Part shown: in pieces, positions 1-7,241 of the stretch
How positions within the stretch are numbered: position 1 is the stretch's first letter
Layout of the letters: every line of letters begins with the position of its first letter
Assembly: GCA_041596215.1 (NCBI GenBank)
Contig: JBFHIZ010000009.1
Span: 1 to 64,000 of the forward strand
DNA from: JBFHIZ01 sp041596215
GTDB taxonomy: Bacteria; Bacillota; Clostridia; Lachnospirales; Lachnospiraceae
Direction of reading: 5' to 3'
Length of the DNA stretch: 64,000 nucleotides
The notes under the pieces: generated by a model
Databases searched by the model: none
What the model was told of the DNA's origin: nothing
The model's input: only the letters and a program-made list of their open reading frames with translations
Program-made: the position numbers and the translations under genes

Positions 1-1
1 T

Positions 2-349
2 AACAATACGGGTGGAAATCGACCATATAATAACAATAATACAGGTGGAACAAGACCATATAATAATAACAATACGGGTGGAGCAAGACCATATAATAAT
101 AACAATACGGGTGGAAATCGACCATATAATAACAATAATACAGGTGGAACAAGACCATATAATAACAATAATACAGGTGGAACAAGACCATATAATAACA
201 ATAATACAGGTGGAACAAGACCATATAATAACAACAATAATGGCGGAAGTAGACCATATAATAACAACAATTCCGGTGGAAGTAGACCATATAATAATAA
301 TTCGGGTGGAAATCGACCATATAATAATAACAATACAGGTGGATATCGT
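2..349 (+). repeat. 33-bp in-frame tandem repeat in infB
   Basis: Eleven repeat units have GGT-GGA cores at 11, 44, 77, 110, 143, 176, 209, 242, 275, 305 and 338. The period is 33 bp except for one 30-bp unit (275 to 305). Each unit encodes a peptide close to NNNNTGGxRPY, where x is N, T, A or S. The array continues out of the window. The repeats stay in frame and differ mainly at synonymous or x positions, so they are a translated low-complexity domain and not a non-coding satellite. Confidence 0.95.
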
Positions 350-2308
350 GGACAGGATAATCGATTTAAAAAACCGGGGATGGTTTCTGATGGACCAAAA
401 CTTACGCCAGAGATGAGACGTGAGGAAGATAAACGTAAAATTGCACAAGGTAAAGAAAGAAGAAATCGGAAAGACAGACCACATGATGAGGAAAAAGTAC
501 TTCGTCCTGGAAGTTTTATTAAACCAGAAAGAAAAATAGAAGAGGTAAAGGACCTAATTAAAGTTATTGTTTTGCCTGAAGTTATAACAATTCGTGAATT
601 GGCAGAAAAAATGAAACTGCAACCTTCTGTTATTGTAAAAAAATTGTTTTTAGAAAATAAAGTAGTTACAGTAAATCAAGAAATCACTTATGAAGAGGCC
701 GAAGAAATTGCAATTAATTTTGATGTGATTTGTGAAAAAGAAGTTAAGGTTGATGTAATTGCAGAATTACTGAAAGAAGAAGAAGAAGATGAAAAATTAC
801 TAATTTCTAGACCACCAGTAATTTGTGTCATGGGGCATGTGGATCATGGTAAAACCTCGTTGTTAGATGCAATTAAAAAAACAAATGTAATTGATAAAGA
901 GGCAGGTGGTATCACACAACATATTGGTGCTTATACAGTGACAGCAGAAGGACAAAGTATCACATTTTTAGATACACCAGGTCATGAGGCATTTACATCA
1001 ATGCGTATGCGTGGTGCAAAATCAACAGATATTGCAGTGCTTGTAGTTGCTGCAGATGATGGAGTTATGCCACAAACAATTGAAGCAATTAATCATGCAA
1101 AAGCTGCAGAGATTGAAATCATTGTTGCGATAAATAAAATTGATAAACCGAATGCTAATATTGATCGTGTGAAACAAGAATTATCAGAACATGAACTGAT
1201 TTCAGAAGAATGGGGAGGAACGACAGCGTTTGTTCCTGTGTCTGCAAAAACAGGAGAAGGTATTCCTAAGTTGTTAGAAATGATACTTTTGACTTCTGAA
1301 GTTTTAGAATTAAAAGCAGATCCAAATCGAACGGCAAGAGGTTTGGTTATAGAAGCAAGGTTGGATAATCGACGTGGTTCCGTTGCATCTTTACTTGTAC
1401 AAAAAGGGACATTACATGTGGGAGATTTTATTGCGGTAGGAGCTTGCCATGGTAAAGTCCGAGCTATGTATGATGATAAGCATGAAAATGTATTAGAAGC
1501 AGGGCCTTCTATTCCAGTTGAAATTATTGGATTGAATGGGGTTCCAAATGCTGGAGATATTTTTGTTTCGCCTGAAAACGATAAGGAAGCAAAGCAATTT
1601 GCGGAAACTTATATTTCGCAAGGAAGAGAAAAAATGTTGGATGAAACAAAGGCTAGAATGTCCTTGGATGATCTGTTTTCACAAATTCAAGATGGAAATC
1701 TTAAAGAATTACGTTTAATTGTTAAGGCAGATGTACAAGGATCAGTTGAGGCAGTAAAACAAAGTTTAGCGAAATTAACAAATGATGAAGTGGTTGTAAA
1801 AATCATTCATGCTGGAGTGGGTGCAATCAATGAAACAGATGTGATTTTAGCAAGTGCTTCCGATGCAATTATCATTGGATTTAATGTAAAACCAGATATA
1901 TCCGCGAAAAGAACGGCGGATCATGAAAAAATAGATATACGTCTTTACAGTGTTATTTATAAAGCAATTGAAGATATAGAAGCAGCTATGAAAGGAATGC
2001 TTGATCCAGTATTTGAAGAAAAAGTTATTGGACATGCAGAAATTCGTCAAGTATTTAAAGCGTCGGCAATCGGAAATATTGCTGGTTCTTATGTACTCGA
2101 TGGTATGTTTGAAAAGACTTGTAGTGTTAGAGTTACTAGAGAAGGTAAATTGATTTTTGATGGAAAACTTGCTTCATTAAAGAGATTTAAAGATGATGTA
2201 AAAGAAGTGAAAAAAGGTTTTGAATGTGGATTTGTATTTGAAGACTTTGATAAATTTCAAGAAGAAGATTTAGTAGAAGCTTATAAAATGGTAGAAGTAC
2301 CAAGGTAG
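2..2308 (+). CDS. infB: Translation initiation factor IF-2 (5' end outside window)
   Basis: GTPase that brings initiator tRNA to the 30S subunit and promotes subunit joining. The reading frame is already open at the window edge, so the true start lies upstream; 768 codons are visible. An Asn/Gly/Arg/Pro/Tyr repeat tract (about codons 1-115) is followed by a basic linker, an IF2 N-terminal helical domain (ITIRELAEKMKLQPSVIVKK) and the G domain: G1 GHVDHGKT at about 833-856, G3 DTPGHEAF at about 971, G4 NKID at about 1133. The C-terminal beta-barrel and initiator-tRNA-binding domains complete it. An internal ATG at 380 would give a 642-residue protein, but no ribosome binding site precedes it and the upstream frame stays open, so it is not the primary start. 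First gene of the visible infB-rbfA-nrnA-truB-ribF run. Confidence 0.97.
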   Translation, partial: NNTGGNRPYNNNNTGGTRPYNNNNTGGARPYNNNNTGGNRPYNNNNTGGTRPYNNNNTGGTRPYNNNNTGGTRPYNNNNNGGSRPYNNNNSGGSRPYNNNSGGNRPYNNNNTGGYRGQDNRFKKPGMVSDGPKLTPEMRREEDKRKIAQGKERRNRKDRPHDEEKVLRPGSFIKPERKIEEVKDLIKVIVLPEVITIRELAEKMKLQPSVIVKKLFLENKVVTVNQEITYEEAEEIAINFDVICEKEVKVDVIAELLKEEEEDEKLLISRPPVICVMGHVDHGKTSLLDAIKKTNVIDKEAGGITQHIGAYTVTAEGQSITFLDTPGHEAFTSMRMRGAKSTDIAVLVVAADDGVMPQTIEAINHAKAAEIEIIVAINKIDKPNANIDRVKQELSEHELISEEWGGTTAFVPVSAKTGEGIPKLLEMILLTSEVLELKADPNRTARGLVIEARLDNRRGSVASLLVQKGTLHVGDFIAVGACHGKVRAMYDDKHENVLEAGPSIPVEIIGLNGVPNAGDIFVSPENDKEAKQFAETYISQGREKMLDETKARMSLDDLFSQIQDGNLKELRLIVKADVQGSVEAVKQSLAKLTNDEVVVKIIHAGVGAINETDVILASASDAIIIGFNVKPDISAKRTADHEKIDIRLYSVIYKAIEDIEAAMKGMLDPVFEEKVIGHAEIRQVFKASAIGNIAGSYVLDGMFEKTCSVRVTREGKLIFDGKLASLKRFKDDVKEVKKGFECGFVFEDFDKFQEEDLVEAYKMVEVPR

Positions 2309-2342
2309 AAAACGAACCCTTTCCACGTTAGAAAGGAGTAAT

Positions 2343-2696
2343 ATGAGAAAAGGAAATGTGAAGTATACACGTATTAGTGGAGAAATTCAAAAGGAATTAT
2401 CGAATGTTATACGCGGAGAAATAAAAGATCCAAGGATTAGTTCTCTTACATCCGTTGTTGCAGTTGATGTTGCGAAAGATTTAAAAACATGTAAAGTATG
2501 GATTAGTGTTTTAGGAGATGAGGAAGCAAGAAAAAATACCTTAGCCGGATTAGTAAGTGCGGAAGGATTTATAAAAAAACATCTTGCAAAAACAATAAAT
2601 TTAAGAAATACGCCTGAACTTCGGTTTATTATGGATGAATCCATAGAGTATGGTGTTACCATGTCGAAAAAGATTGATGAAATAAATGGAAACTAA
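2343..2696 (+). CDS. rbfA: 30S ribosome-binding factor A
   Basis: 117-residue KH-like protein that binds the 30S subunit and helps mature the 5' end of 16S rRNA. The family signature appears as an N-terminal helix with ISGEIQKELSNVIRGEIKDPRI and a later LRNTPELRFIMDESIEYG segment, and the length is normal for the family. An AAAGGAG ribosome binding site lies just upstream of the ATG. It starts 34 bp after infB, the usual order in Firmicutes, and is probably cotranscribed with it. A terminator-like hairpin follows the stop. Confidence 0.96.
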   Translation: MRKGNVKYTRISGEIQKELSNVIRGEIKDPRISSLTSVVAVDVAKDLKTCKVWISVLGDEEARKNTLAGLVSAEGFIKKHLAKTINLRNTPELRFIMDESIEYGVTMSKKIDEINGN

Positions 2697-2707
2697 GAGT
2701 TACAAAA

Positions 2708-2734
2708 AAAGAGGAGGCGTATGTCCTCCTTTTT
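2708..2734 (+). promoter_or_regulatory. Hairpin between rbfA and nrnA, terminator-like
   Basis: AGGAGG at 2712-2717 pairs with CCTCCT at 2725-2730 around a 7-nt loop, and the stem extends by AAAG against TTTT to about 10 bp. It can be read as a weak intrinsic terminator. It also sequesters a Shine-Dalgarno-like AGGAGG, and an alternative in-frame ATG for the next gene (2721) lies in its loop. Structure seen; function inferred. Confidence 0.55.
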
Positions 2735-2753
2735 GTGTAGAAAGAGGGAATTT

Positions 2754-3722
2754 ATGAGTGGATTAATAAAAGAATTAGAATATGATACAAGGATAGCTAT
2801 TGGAGGGCATGTTCACCCAGATGGAGATTGCGTGGGTTCTGCAGTTGCCTGTGCAAAATACTTGCAAAATGCATTTCCGGATAAAATAATTACCGTTTTC
2901 TTGGAAAAACCTGCAAAAGAATTTTCGTATTTGTTAAAAAATATAACATTCCGCACTTCTTGTTTAGAAGAGGAAGTTTTTGATTCGTTTATATGCTTAG
3001 ATTCAGAGAGTGATCGATTGGGATTTTCAGAAAATTTATTCCGTAAAGCAAAAAAAACAATTAATGTGGACCATCATATTACCAATAAAGGAAGTGCTGA
3101 TTTTAATATCATTATGCCAAAAGCATCTTCTACGGCAGAAGTTCTTTATGGAGAATTTGAGAAAAGGAATATGAATGCAGAGGTTGCAGAAGCGTTATAT
3201 ATTGGAATAATTCATGATACCGGGATTTTTCAATACTCGAATACATCGAAAAAAACCATGCAAATAGGAGCTGATTTAATTTCGTATGGTTTTGATTTTT
3301 CGGAAATTATTGAAAATACGTTTTATAAAAGAACATTATTACAAACAAAAGTTATGGCACATGTAGTATCGGAAGCAAAAGTGTATCTAGAAGGGAAATT
3401 TATAATTGGAATGATTTCTAAAACCGATATGGATAAATTTTCTGTTACAACAGCTGATTTTGATGGGATTGTGAACCAACTTCGAAATGTGGAAGGTATT
3501 ATGTGCGCTGCATTTGCTTATGAAAAAGAAGAGAAAACTTGGAAAGTTAGTCTGCGTTCTACGGACCAGATTGATTCATCACAGATTTGTGCAAAACATA
3601 ATGGTGGTGGACATAAAAAAGCAGCGGGTTGTATGATTTATGGAACGAAAGAAGAATTATTGGAAGTATTAAAAAAAGATTTGTTATTGCAAATGAAAGC
3701 TGAGGAGACTTTGATTGGTTAA
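2754..3722 (+). CDS. nrnA: Bifunctional oligoribonuclease / PAP phosphatase, DHH-DHHA1 family
   Basis: Predicted cytoplasmic phosphodiesterase that degrades nano-RNAs and dephosphorylates pAp, as B. subtilis NrnA does. The DHH domain carries GHVHPDGDCVGSA near the N-terminus, a CLDSES metal ligand and VDHH for motif III, followed by HDTGIFQYSNT. The DHHA1 domain ends with GGGHKKAAGC. Normal length at 322 residues. The ATG at 2754 is preferred because AGAAAGAGGGA precedes it and the protein then begins like family members; an in-frame ATG at 2721 would add 11 residues. The 3' end overlaps truB by 8 bp, so translation is probably coupled. Confidence 0.93.
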   Translation: MSGLIKELEYDTRIAIGGHVHPDGDCVGSAVACAKYLQNAFPDKIITVFLEKPAKEFSYLLKNITFRTSCLEEEVFDSFICLDSESDRLGFSENLFRKAKKTINVDHHITNKGSADFNIIMPKASSTAEVLYGEFEKRNMNAEVAEALYIGIIHDTGIFQYSNTSKKTMQIGADLISYGFDFSEIIENTFYKRTLLQTKVMAHVVSEAKVYLEGKFIIGMISKTDMDKFSVTTADFDGIVNQLRNVEGIMCAAFAYEKEEKTWKVSLRSTDQIDSSQICAKHNGGGHKKAAGCMIYGTKEELLEVLKKDLLLQMKAEETLIG

Positions 3723-4629
3723 TGGAATTATTGTAATTAATAAAAAACAGCAGTTTACTTCACATGATGTTGTAGCAAAAATGCGTGGTATTATTGGGCA
3801 AAAAAAAGTAGGACATACGGGAACACTTGATCCTTATGCAACGGGAGTACTTCCTGTTTGCTTTGGTAATGCAACTAAAGTGAGTGATTTATTGACAAAT
3901 AAAACAAAAGAATATCGTACGACCCTATTACTAGGGAAGGAATCGGATACACAGGATATTTGGGGAAAAATTATTTCTGAACAAAAAGTATTCGTAACAA
4001 AGGAACAAATAATAGAAGTAATTCAGTCTTTTGTGGGAATTTCCATGCAGACGCCACCAATGTATTCTGCAAAAAAAGTAAATGGAAAAAAACTCTATGA
4101 ATTAGCAAGAGAAGGGAAAGAGGTCCCGAGGATTGCAAAAGAAATAGAAATTTCTTCGATTGTAATTGAAAAGGTAGATTTGCCTGAAGTCACCTTTCGG
4201 GTTGTTTGCTCAAAGGGAACATATATTCGCACGCTTTGTTATGATTGTGGAAAAGCACTTGGATGTGGGGGATTAATGAAAGCACTTGAAAGAATTCGCG
4301 TTGGTGAATTTGAAATTGCAGCATCCCATACATTAGACCAAATCCAAGATTTAAAAGATCAAAATCGATTAAGTGAAGTAATCATCCCGGTGGATTCTTT
4401 ATTTCCAGATTTAAAACACATTCATGTGAAAAAAGAAGCAAACAAATGGATTGATAATGGAAATGCTTTGCGATTTGATCAGTTAGAGGAATTATTTGAC
4501 GAAAAAGAACAAAATGATTATCAACCAAACGAAGAATTTTGTGTTTATAATCATGAAAATACATTTATGGCAATCTATAGGTTCGATTTTGGAAGAAGAA
4601 TCTTTACTCCTAAGAAAATGTTTATTTGA
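3715..4629 (+). CDS. truB: tRNA pseudouridine(55) synthase
   Basis: Forms pseudouridine 55 in the T-loop of tRNAs. N-terminal INKKQQFTSHDVVAKMRGI and the catalytic motif GHTGTLDPYATGVLPVC (Asp nucleophile in LDP) identify TruB, with the family motifs TPPMYSAKKVNGKKLY and SKGTYIRTL. The 304 residues include a C-terminal extension typical of Firmicutes. The start is a TTG at 3715, eight bases inside nrnA, with GAGGAG about 6 nt upstream. ribF begins 10 bp after the stop. Confidence 0.96.
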   Translation: MVNGIIVINKKQQFTSHDVVAKMRGIIGQKKVGHTGTLDPYATGVLPVCFGNATKVSDLLTNKTKEYRTTLLLGKESDTQDIWGKIISEQKVFVTKEQIIEVIQSFVGISMQTPPMYSAKKVNGKKLYELAREGKEVPRIAKEIEISSIVIEKVDLPEVTFRVVCSKGTYIRTLCYDCGKALGCGGLMKALERIRVGEFEIAASHTLDQIQDLKDQNRLSEVIIPVDSLFPDLKHIHVKKEANKWIDNGNALRFDQLEELFDEKEQNDYQPNEEFCVYNHENTFMAIYRFDFGRRIFTPKKMFI

Positions 4630-4639
4630 GGATGAAAAA

Positions 4640-5566
4640 TTGGAAATAATAAGAGATAAAATAGAATTTCATAGAAAAAATACGGTAATTTCCATTGGCA
4701 AATTTGATGGAGTACATACTGGGCATCGATTGTTGATAGAAGAAATACGAAAAGCAAAACAAGAGGGGTTAGAAACTGTGATTTTCACCTTTTTGCCTTC
4801 TTTTGCAACGTATTTTTCAAAAACAAAAGAAGATGAAATCTTTTCGTTAGAAGAAAAAGAATTGTATTTTGAAAAATTGGGAATTGATGTACTTATTGAA
4901 TATCCGTTGAATGAGGAGACGATTAATATCTCAGCAAAGGATTTTATTGAAAAAATTTTGGTTGACATGTTAGATGCTAAAAAAATTGTAGCAGGTGAAG
5001 ATGTGTCTTTTGGCAAACATGCGTTAGGAAATGGGGACATGTTAAAGGAATTTGGAACCCGATACGGTTTTCAAACGATATTGGTCAAAAAAGTATGCTT
5101 CGAAGGCGAAACCATAAGTTCTACACGTATTCGTGAAGAGATTCGAAAGGGAAACATGGCTCTTGCAAATAAATTATTAGGAGATTTGTATACCATTCAA
5201 GGAGAAGTACAACCTGGAAAAAGAATTGGTAGAACAATAGGATTTCCAACGGCAAATATTTTGCCAGAAAAAGGGAAGCTTTTGCCCAAAATAGGAGTGT
5301 ATTTTTCTGAGGTTGAAATTAATAAAGAACAGTATTATGGTTTGACAAACATTGGTAAAAATCCAACCGTTAGTGATGAGAATCAATTGCGTGTTGAAAC
5401 TCATATTTTTCATTTTAATAAGGAAATTTATGGAAAAAAAATAAAAGTGTATCCCGTATATTTTTTTCGAGAAGAAATTAAGTTTAGAGATAAATATGCT
5501 TTAAAAGAGCAGATTCAAAAGGACTTACTTGCAGCGTTGGATTATTTCCAAATTGCGAAGGAATAG
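4640..5566 (+). CDS. ribF: Bifunctional riboflavin kinase / FAD synthetase
   Basis: Makes FMN from riboflavin and FAD from FMN. The N-terminal nucleotidyltransferase domain has SIGKFDGVHTGHR and the SSTRIREEI signature. The C-terminal kinase domain begins near GEVQPGKRIGRTIGFPTAN with GVY and NIGKNPTV motifs. The frame is open from 4496, but a start there would lie deep inside truB; TTG at 4640 has GAGGA upstream at proper spacing and gives 308 residues, the usual length. truB-ribF adjacency is conserved in Firmicutes. No terminator was seen after it. Confidence 0.95.
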   Translation: MEIIRDKIEFHRKNTVISIGKFDGVHTGHRLLIEEIRKAKQEGLETVIFTFLPSFATYFSKTKEDEIFSLEEKELYFEKLGIDVLIEYPLNEETINISAKDFIEKILVDMLDAKKIVAGEDVSFGKHALGNGDMLKEFGTRYGFQTILVKKVCFEGETISSTRIREEIRKGNMALANKLLGDLYTIQGEVQPGKRIGRTIGFPTANILPEKGKLLPKIGVYFSEVEINKEQYYGLTNIGKNPTVSDENQLRVETHIFHFNKEIYGKKIKVYPVYFFREEIKFRDKYALKEQIQKDLLAALDYFQIAKE

Positions 5567-5579
5567 AACGGCATTCGAT

Positions 5580-5608
5580 TTGACAAGTTATTTTTCATAA
5601 ACTATAAT
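5580..5608 (+). promoter_or_regulatory. Consensus sigma-A promoter for the NlpC/P60 gene
   Basis: TTGACA at 5580-5585, a 17-bp spacer and TATAAT at 5603-5608. Both hexamers match consensus exactly. It lies 46 bp before the ATG of the exported hydrolase. Confidence 0.9.
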
Positions 5609-5653
5609 AAGTATGATTTAATAATTTTGTAACATTTACAAGTGGAGGTAACA

Positions 5654-6655
5654 ATGCAAAAACACCGAGGATTATTACTAGTAGCATGTATAATTATATG
5701 CATTTATATAAGCGGAATGCAAGCAAATGCCGCAACTTTTTCAGCGTTTCAAGTGGGAGTTGGAGCAGTGTTAGAAGACCTTGATATGGAAGGGTTAGAG
5801 GGAATTAATCCCTGCGTCCTTAGCTACAATGAGTTAGGGGTGGCAAACGTGGATCGCTATTTAAATGTTCGTTCAGGACCTGGTACTGATTATCAAGTGA
5901 TTGGGAAAATGGCGAATGAAGCTGTGTGTGAAATTCTATCAATAGATGCGGAATGGGCATATATACAATCTGGAGAAGTAGAAGGGTATGTATCTTTAGA
6001 ATATCTATTGAGAGGAAAAGAAGCGCTTTTTGAAGCGAATTCTTATGTAAATACGGTGGTAAAAGTTACTGCAGATGCATTAAAAGTGAGAGAAGAACCG
6101 AACACAGAATGTGAAGTTATTATGACGGTTGCAAAAGGTGAAGAGTTAGAAATTATCAGTAAAGATATGGACGGGTGGATTCAAGTATCCATTGATGGGG
6201 AAGATGCTTATGTATCGGAAGAATATACAGAAATTACAGATACGCTAAAAACAGCAATTACTTTATCTGAATTATTATATGGAGAAGGAGTTTCGGATGT
6301 TCGTGTGGATATTTGTGAATACGCAAAGCAATTCTTAGGAAATCCTTATGTATGGGGTGGTACAAGCTTAACCAATGGATGTGATTGTTCGGGGTTTACA
6401 AAATCATTATATGCACATTATGGAATTGATTTATCCCATTCATCAAGTGCACAAGCAAATTATGGAGTTGCAATCAGTGCATCAGAATTACAACCAGGAG
6501 ATTTGATTTTTTACACAAAAGGTGGTTCGATAAATCATGTGACAATGTATATAGGTGGAGGGAAAGTGATTCATGCAAGTTCTCCTTCAACAGGAATTCG
6601 AATTTCCGATTATGGATATCGGACGCCTTACTGTTTTCGCAGTATCTTGCAATAA
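5654..6655 (+). CDS. Exported cell-wall hydrolase: two SH3b repeats plus NlpC/P60 peptidase
   Basis: Predicted secreted peptidoglycan endopeptidase of 333 residues. A signal peptide (KHR then a hydrophobic run ending near QANAA) is followed by two bacterial SH3 domains: VDRYLNVRSGPGTDYQVIGK and VTADALKVREEPNTE. The NlpC/P60 catalytic domain is C-terminal, with the Cys in GCDCSGFTKSLYAHYG and the His in NHVTMYIGGGKVIHASS. ATG at 5654 is chosen because GGAGGT sits 5-10 nt upstream; an in-frame GTG at 5642 overlaps that site. It interrupts the usual ribF-rpsO neighbourhood and has its own consensus promoter, so it is probably expressed independently. The natural cross-link target cannot be read from sequence. 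Confidence 0.93.
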   Translation: MQKHRGLLLVACIIICIYISGMQANAATFSAFQVGVGAVLEDLDMEGLEGINPCVLSYNELGVANVDRYLNVRSGPGTDYQVIGKMANEAVCEILSIDAEWAYIQSGEVEGYVSLEYLLRGKEALFEANSYVNTVVKVTADALKVREEPNTECEVIMTVAKGEELEIISKDMDGWIQVSIDGEDAYVSEEYTEITDTLKTAITLSELLYGEGVSDVRVDICEYAKQFLGNPYVWGGTSLTNGCDCSGFTKSLYAHYGIDLSHSSSAQANYGVAISASELQPGDLIFYTKGGSINHVTMYIGGGKVIHASSPSTGIRISDYGYRTPYCFRSILQ

Positions 6656-6684
6656 AAAAGTGAAAAAGTTTGTTGCGTTGAAGG

Positions 6685-6713
6685 TTTACATCTGAAATTA
6701 TTTATGGTACAAT
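6685..6713 (+). promoter_or_regulatory. Promoter for rpsO
   Basis: TTTACA at 6685-6690, a 17-bp spacer and TACAAT at 6708-6713. Together with the structured leader downstream this is the likely start of the rpsO transcript. Confidence 0.75.
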
Positions 6714-6730
6714 ATTTTAATATGTGAATA

Positions 6731-6780
6731 GCGTATACTCAGTTTTTGGAGACTCCAACCTTATACTTAGTATATTGCGT
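6731..6780 (+). promoter_or_regulatory. Structured rpsO leader, candidate S15 autoregulatory site
   Basis: An outer stem pairs TATACTCAG (6734-6742) with CTTAGTATA (6766-6774), one mismatch. It encloses a small TTGGA / TCCAA hairpin. The element lies in the 5' leader about 20 nt before the rpsO start. S15 binds and represses its own mRNA in several bacteria through unrelated leader folds; whether this fold does so is inference. Confidence 0.45.
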
Positions 6781-6799
6781 TTGAAAAAAAGGAGAAAAT

Positions 6800-7066
6800 A
6801 TGATTACAAAAGAAAAGAAAACAGCAGTTATCAATGAGTACGCAAGAAAAGCGGGCGACACAGGTTCACCTGAAGTTCAAGTGGCAATTTTAACATCAAG
6901 AATCAATGAACTTACAGAACATTTAAAAGAAAACAAAAAAGATCATCACTCAAGAAGAGGTCTTTTAAAAATGGTAGGTAAAAGAAGAGGTTTGCTTAAT
7001 TACTTAAAGAAAACTGATATTGAAAGTTACCGTTCTTTAATTCAAAAACTTGGAATCAGAAAATAA
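6800..7066 (+). CDS. rpsO: 30S ribosomal protein S15
   Basis: 88-residue primary 16S rRNA-binding protein of the small-subunit platform. The sequence is diagnostic: GDTGSPEVQVAILTSRI, LKENKKDHHSRRGLL and the C-terminal YRSLIQKLGIRK. An AAAAAGGAG site lies 7 nt before the ATG. It is flanked by its own promoter and leader and by a terminator hairpin, and pnp follows, the classic rpsO-pnp arrangement. Confidence 0.99.
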   Translation: MITKEKKTAVINEYARKAGDTGSPEVQVAILTSRINELTEHLKENKKDHHSRRGLLKMVGKRRGLLNYLKKTDIESYRSLIQKLGIRK

Positions 7067-7079
7067 GATTCGACAAAAA

Positions 7080-7109
7080 AATGGGCGGATGCATATTCGC
7101 CCAATTTTT
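7080..7109 (+). terminator. Intrinsic terminator after rpsO
   Basis: TGGGCG pairs with CGCCCA around a partly paired 10-nt interior, followed by ATTTTTA. It starts 14 bp after the rpsO stop. pnp has no separate obvious promoter, so partial read-through is likely. Confidence 0.8.
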
Positions 7110-7129
7110 ATGTATAGAAGAGAAACTTG

Positions 7130-7212
7130 CAGATAAAAGATACATTCGAGACCACTGATAAATACATTTGTTAATAAGTGTGTTTATCAGTAGTTTCGGG
7201 ATCTTCTATCTG
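7130..7212 (+). promoter_or_regulatory. Long pnp leader hairpin, candidate RNase III / PNPase autoregulatory site
   Basis: The left arm 7130-7165 and right arm 7180-7212 are near-perfect reverse complements over about 33-36 nt. They share CAGATA at the base, AAGAT and CGA blocks in the middle and ACTGATAAA near the loop, with small bulges and a 14-nt AT-rich loop. It ends 15 nt before the pnp ribosome binding site. In E. coli a hairpin in this same place is cut by RNase III and lets PNPase control its own mRNA. The structure is seen; the regulation is inference by position. Confidence 0.65.
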
Positions 7213-7241
7213 TACAATAACAAATATGGAGGAAACTTATA

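Noticed and set aside
2..349. CRISPR array or non-coding minisatellite
   Set aside because: Units are directly abutting with no unique spacers, and they remain in frame with IF-2.
12..416. A 134-codon open frame of Ile/Asp/His/Thr repeats at the left edge
   Set aside because: It is the +1 shadow of the infB repeat tract. The frame continuous with IF-2 carries the real NNNNTGGxRPY repeats.
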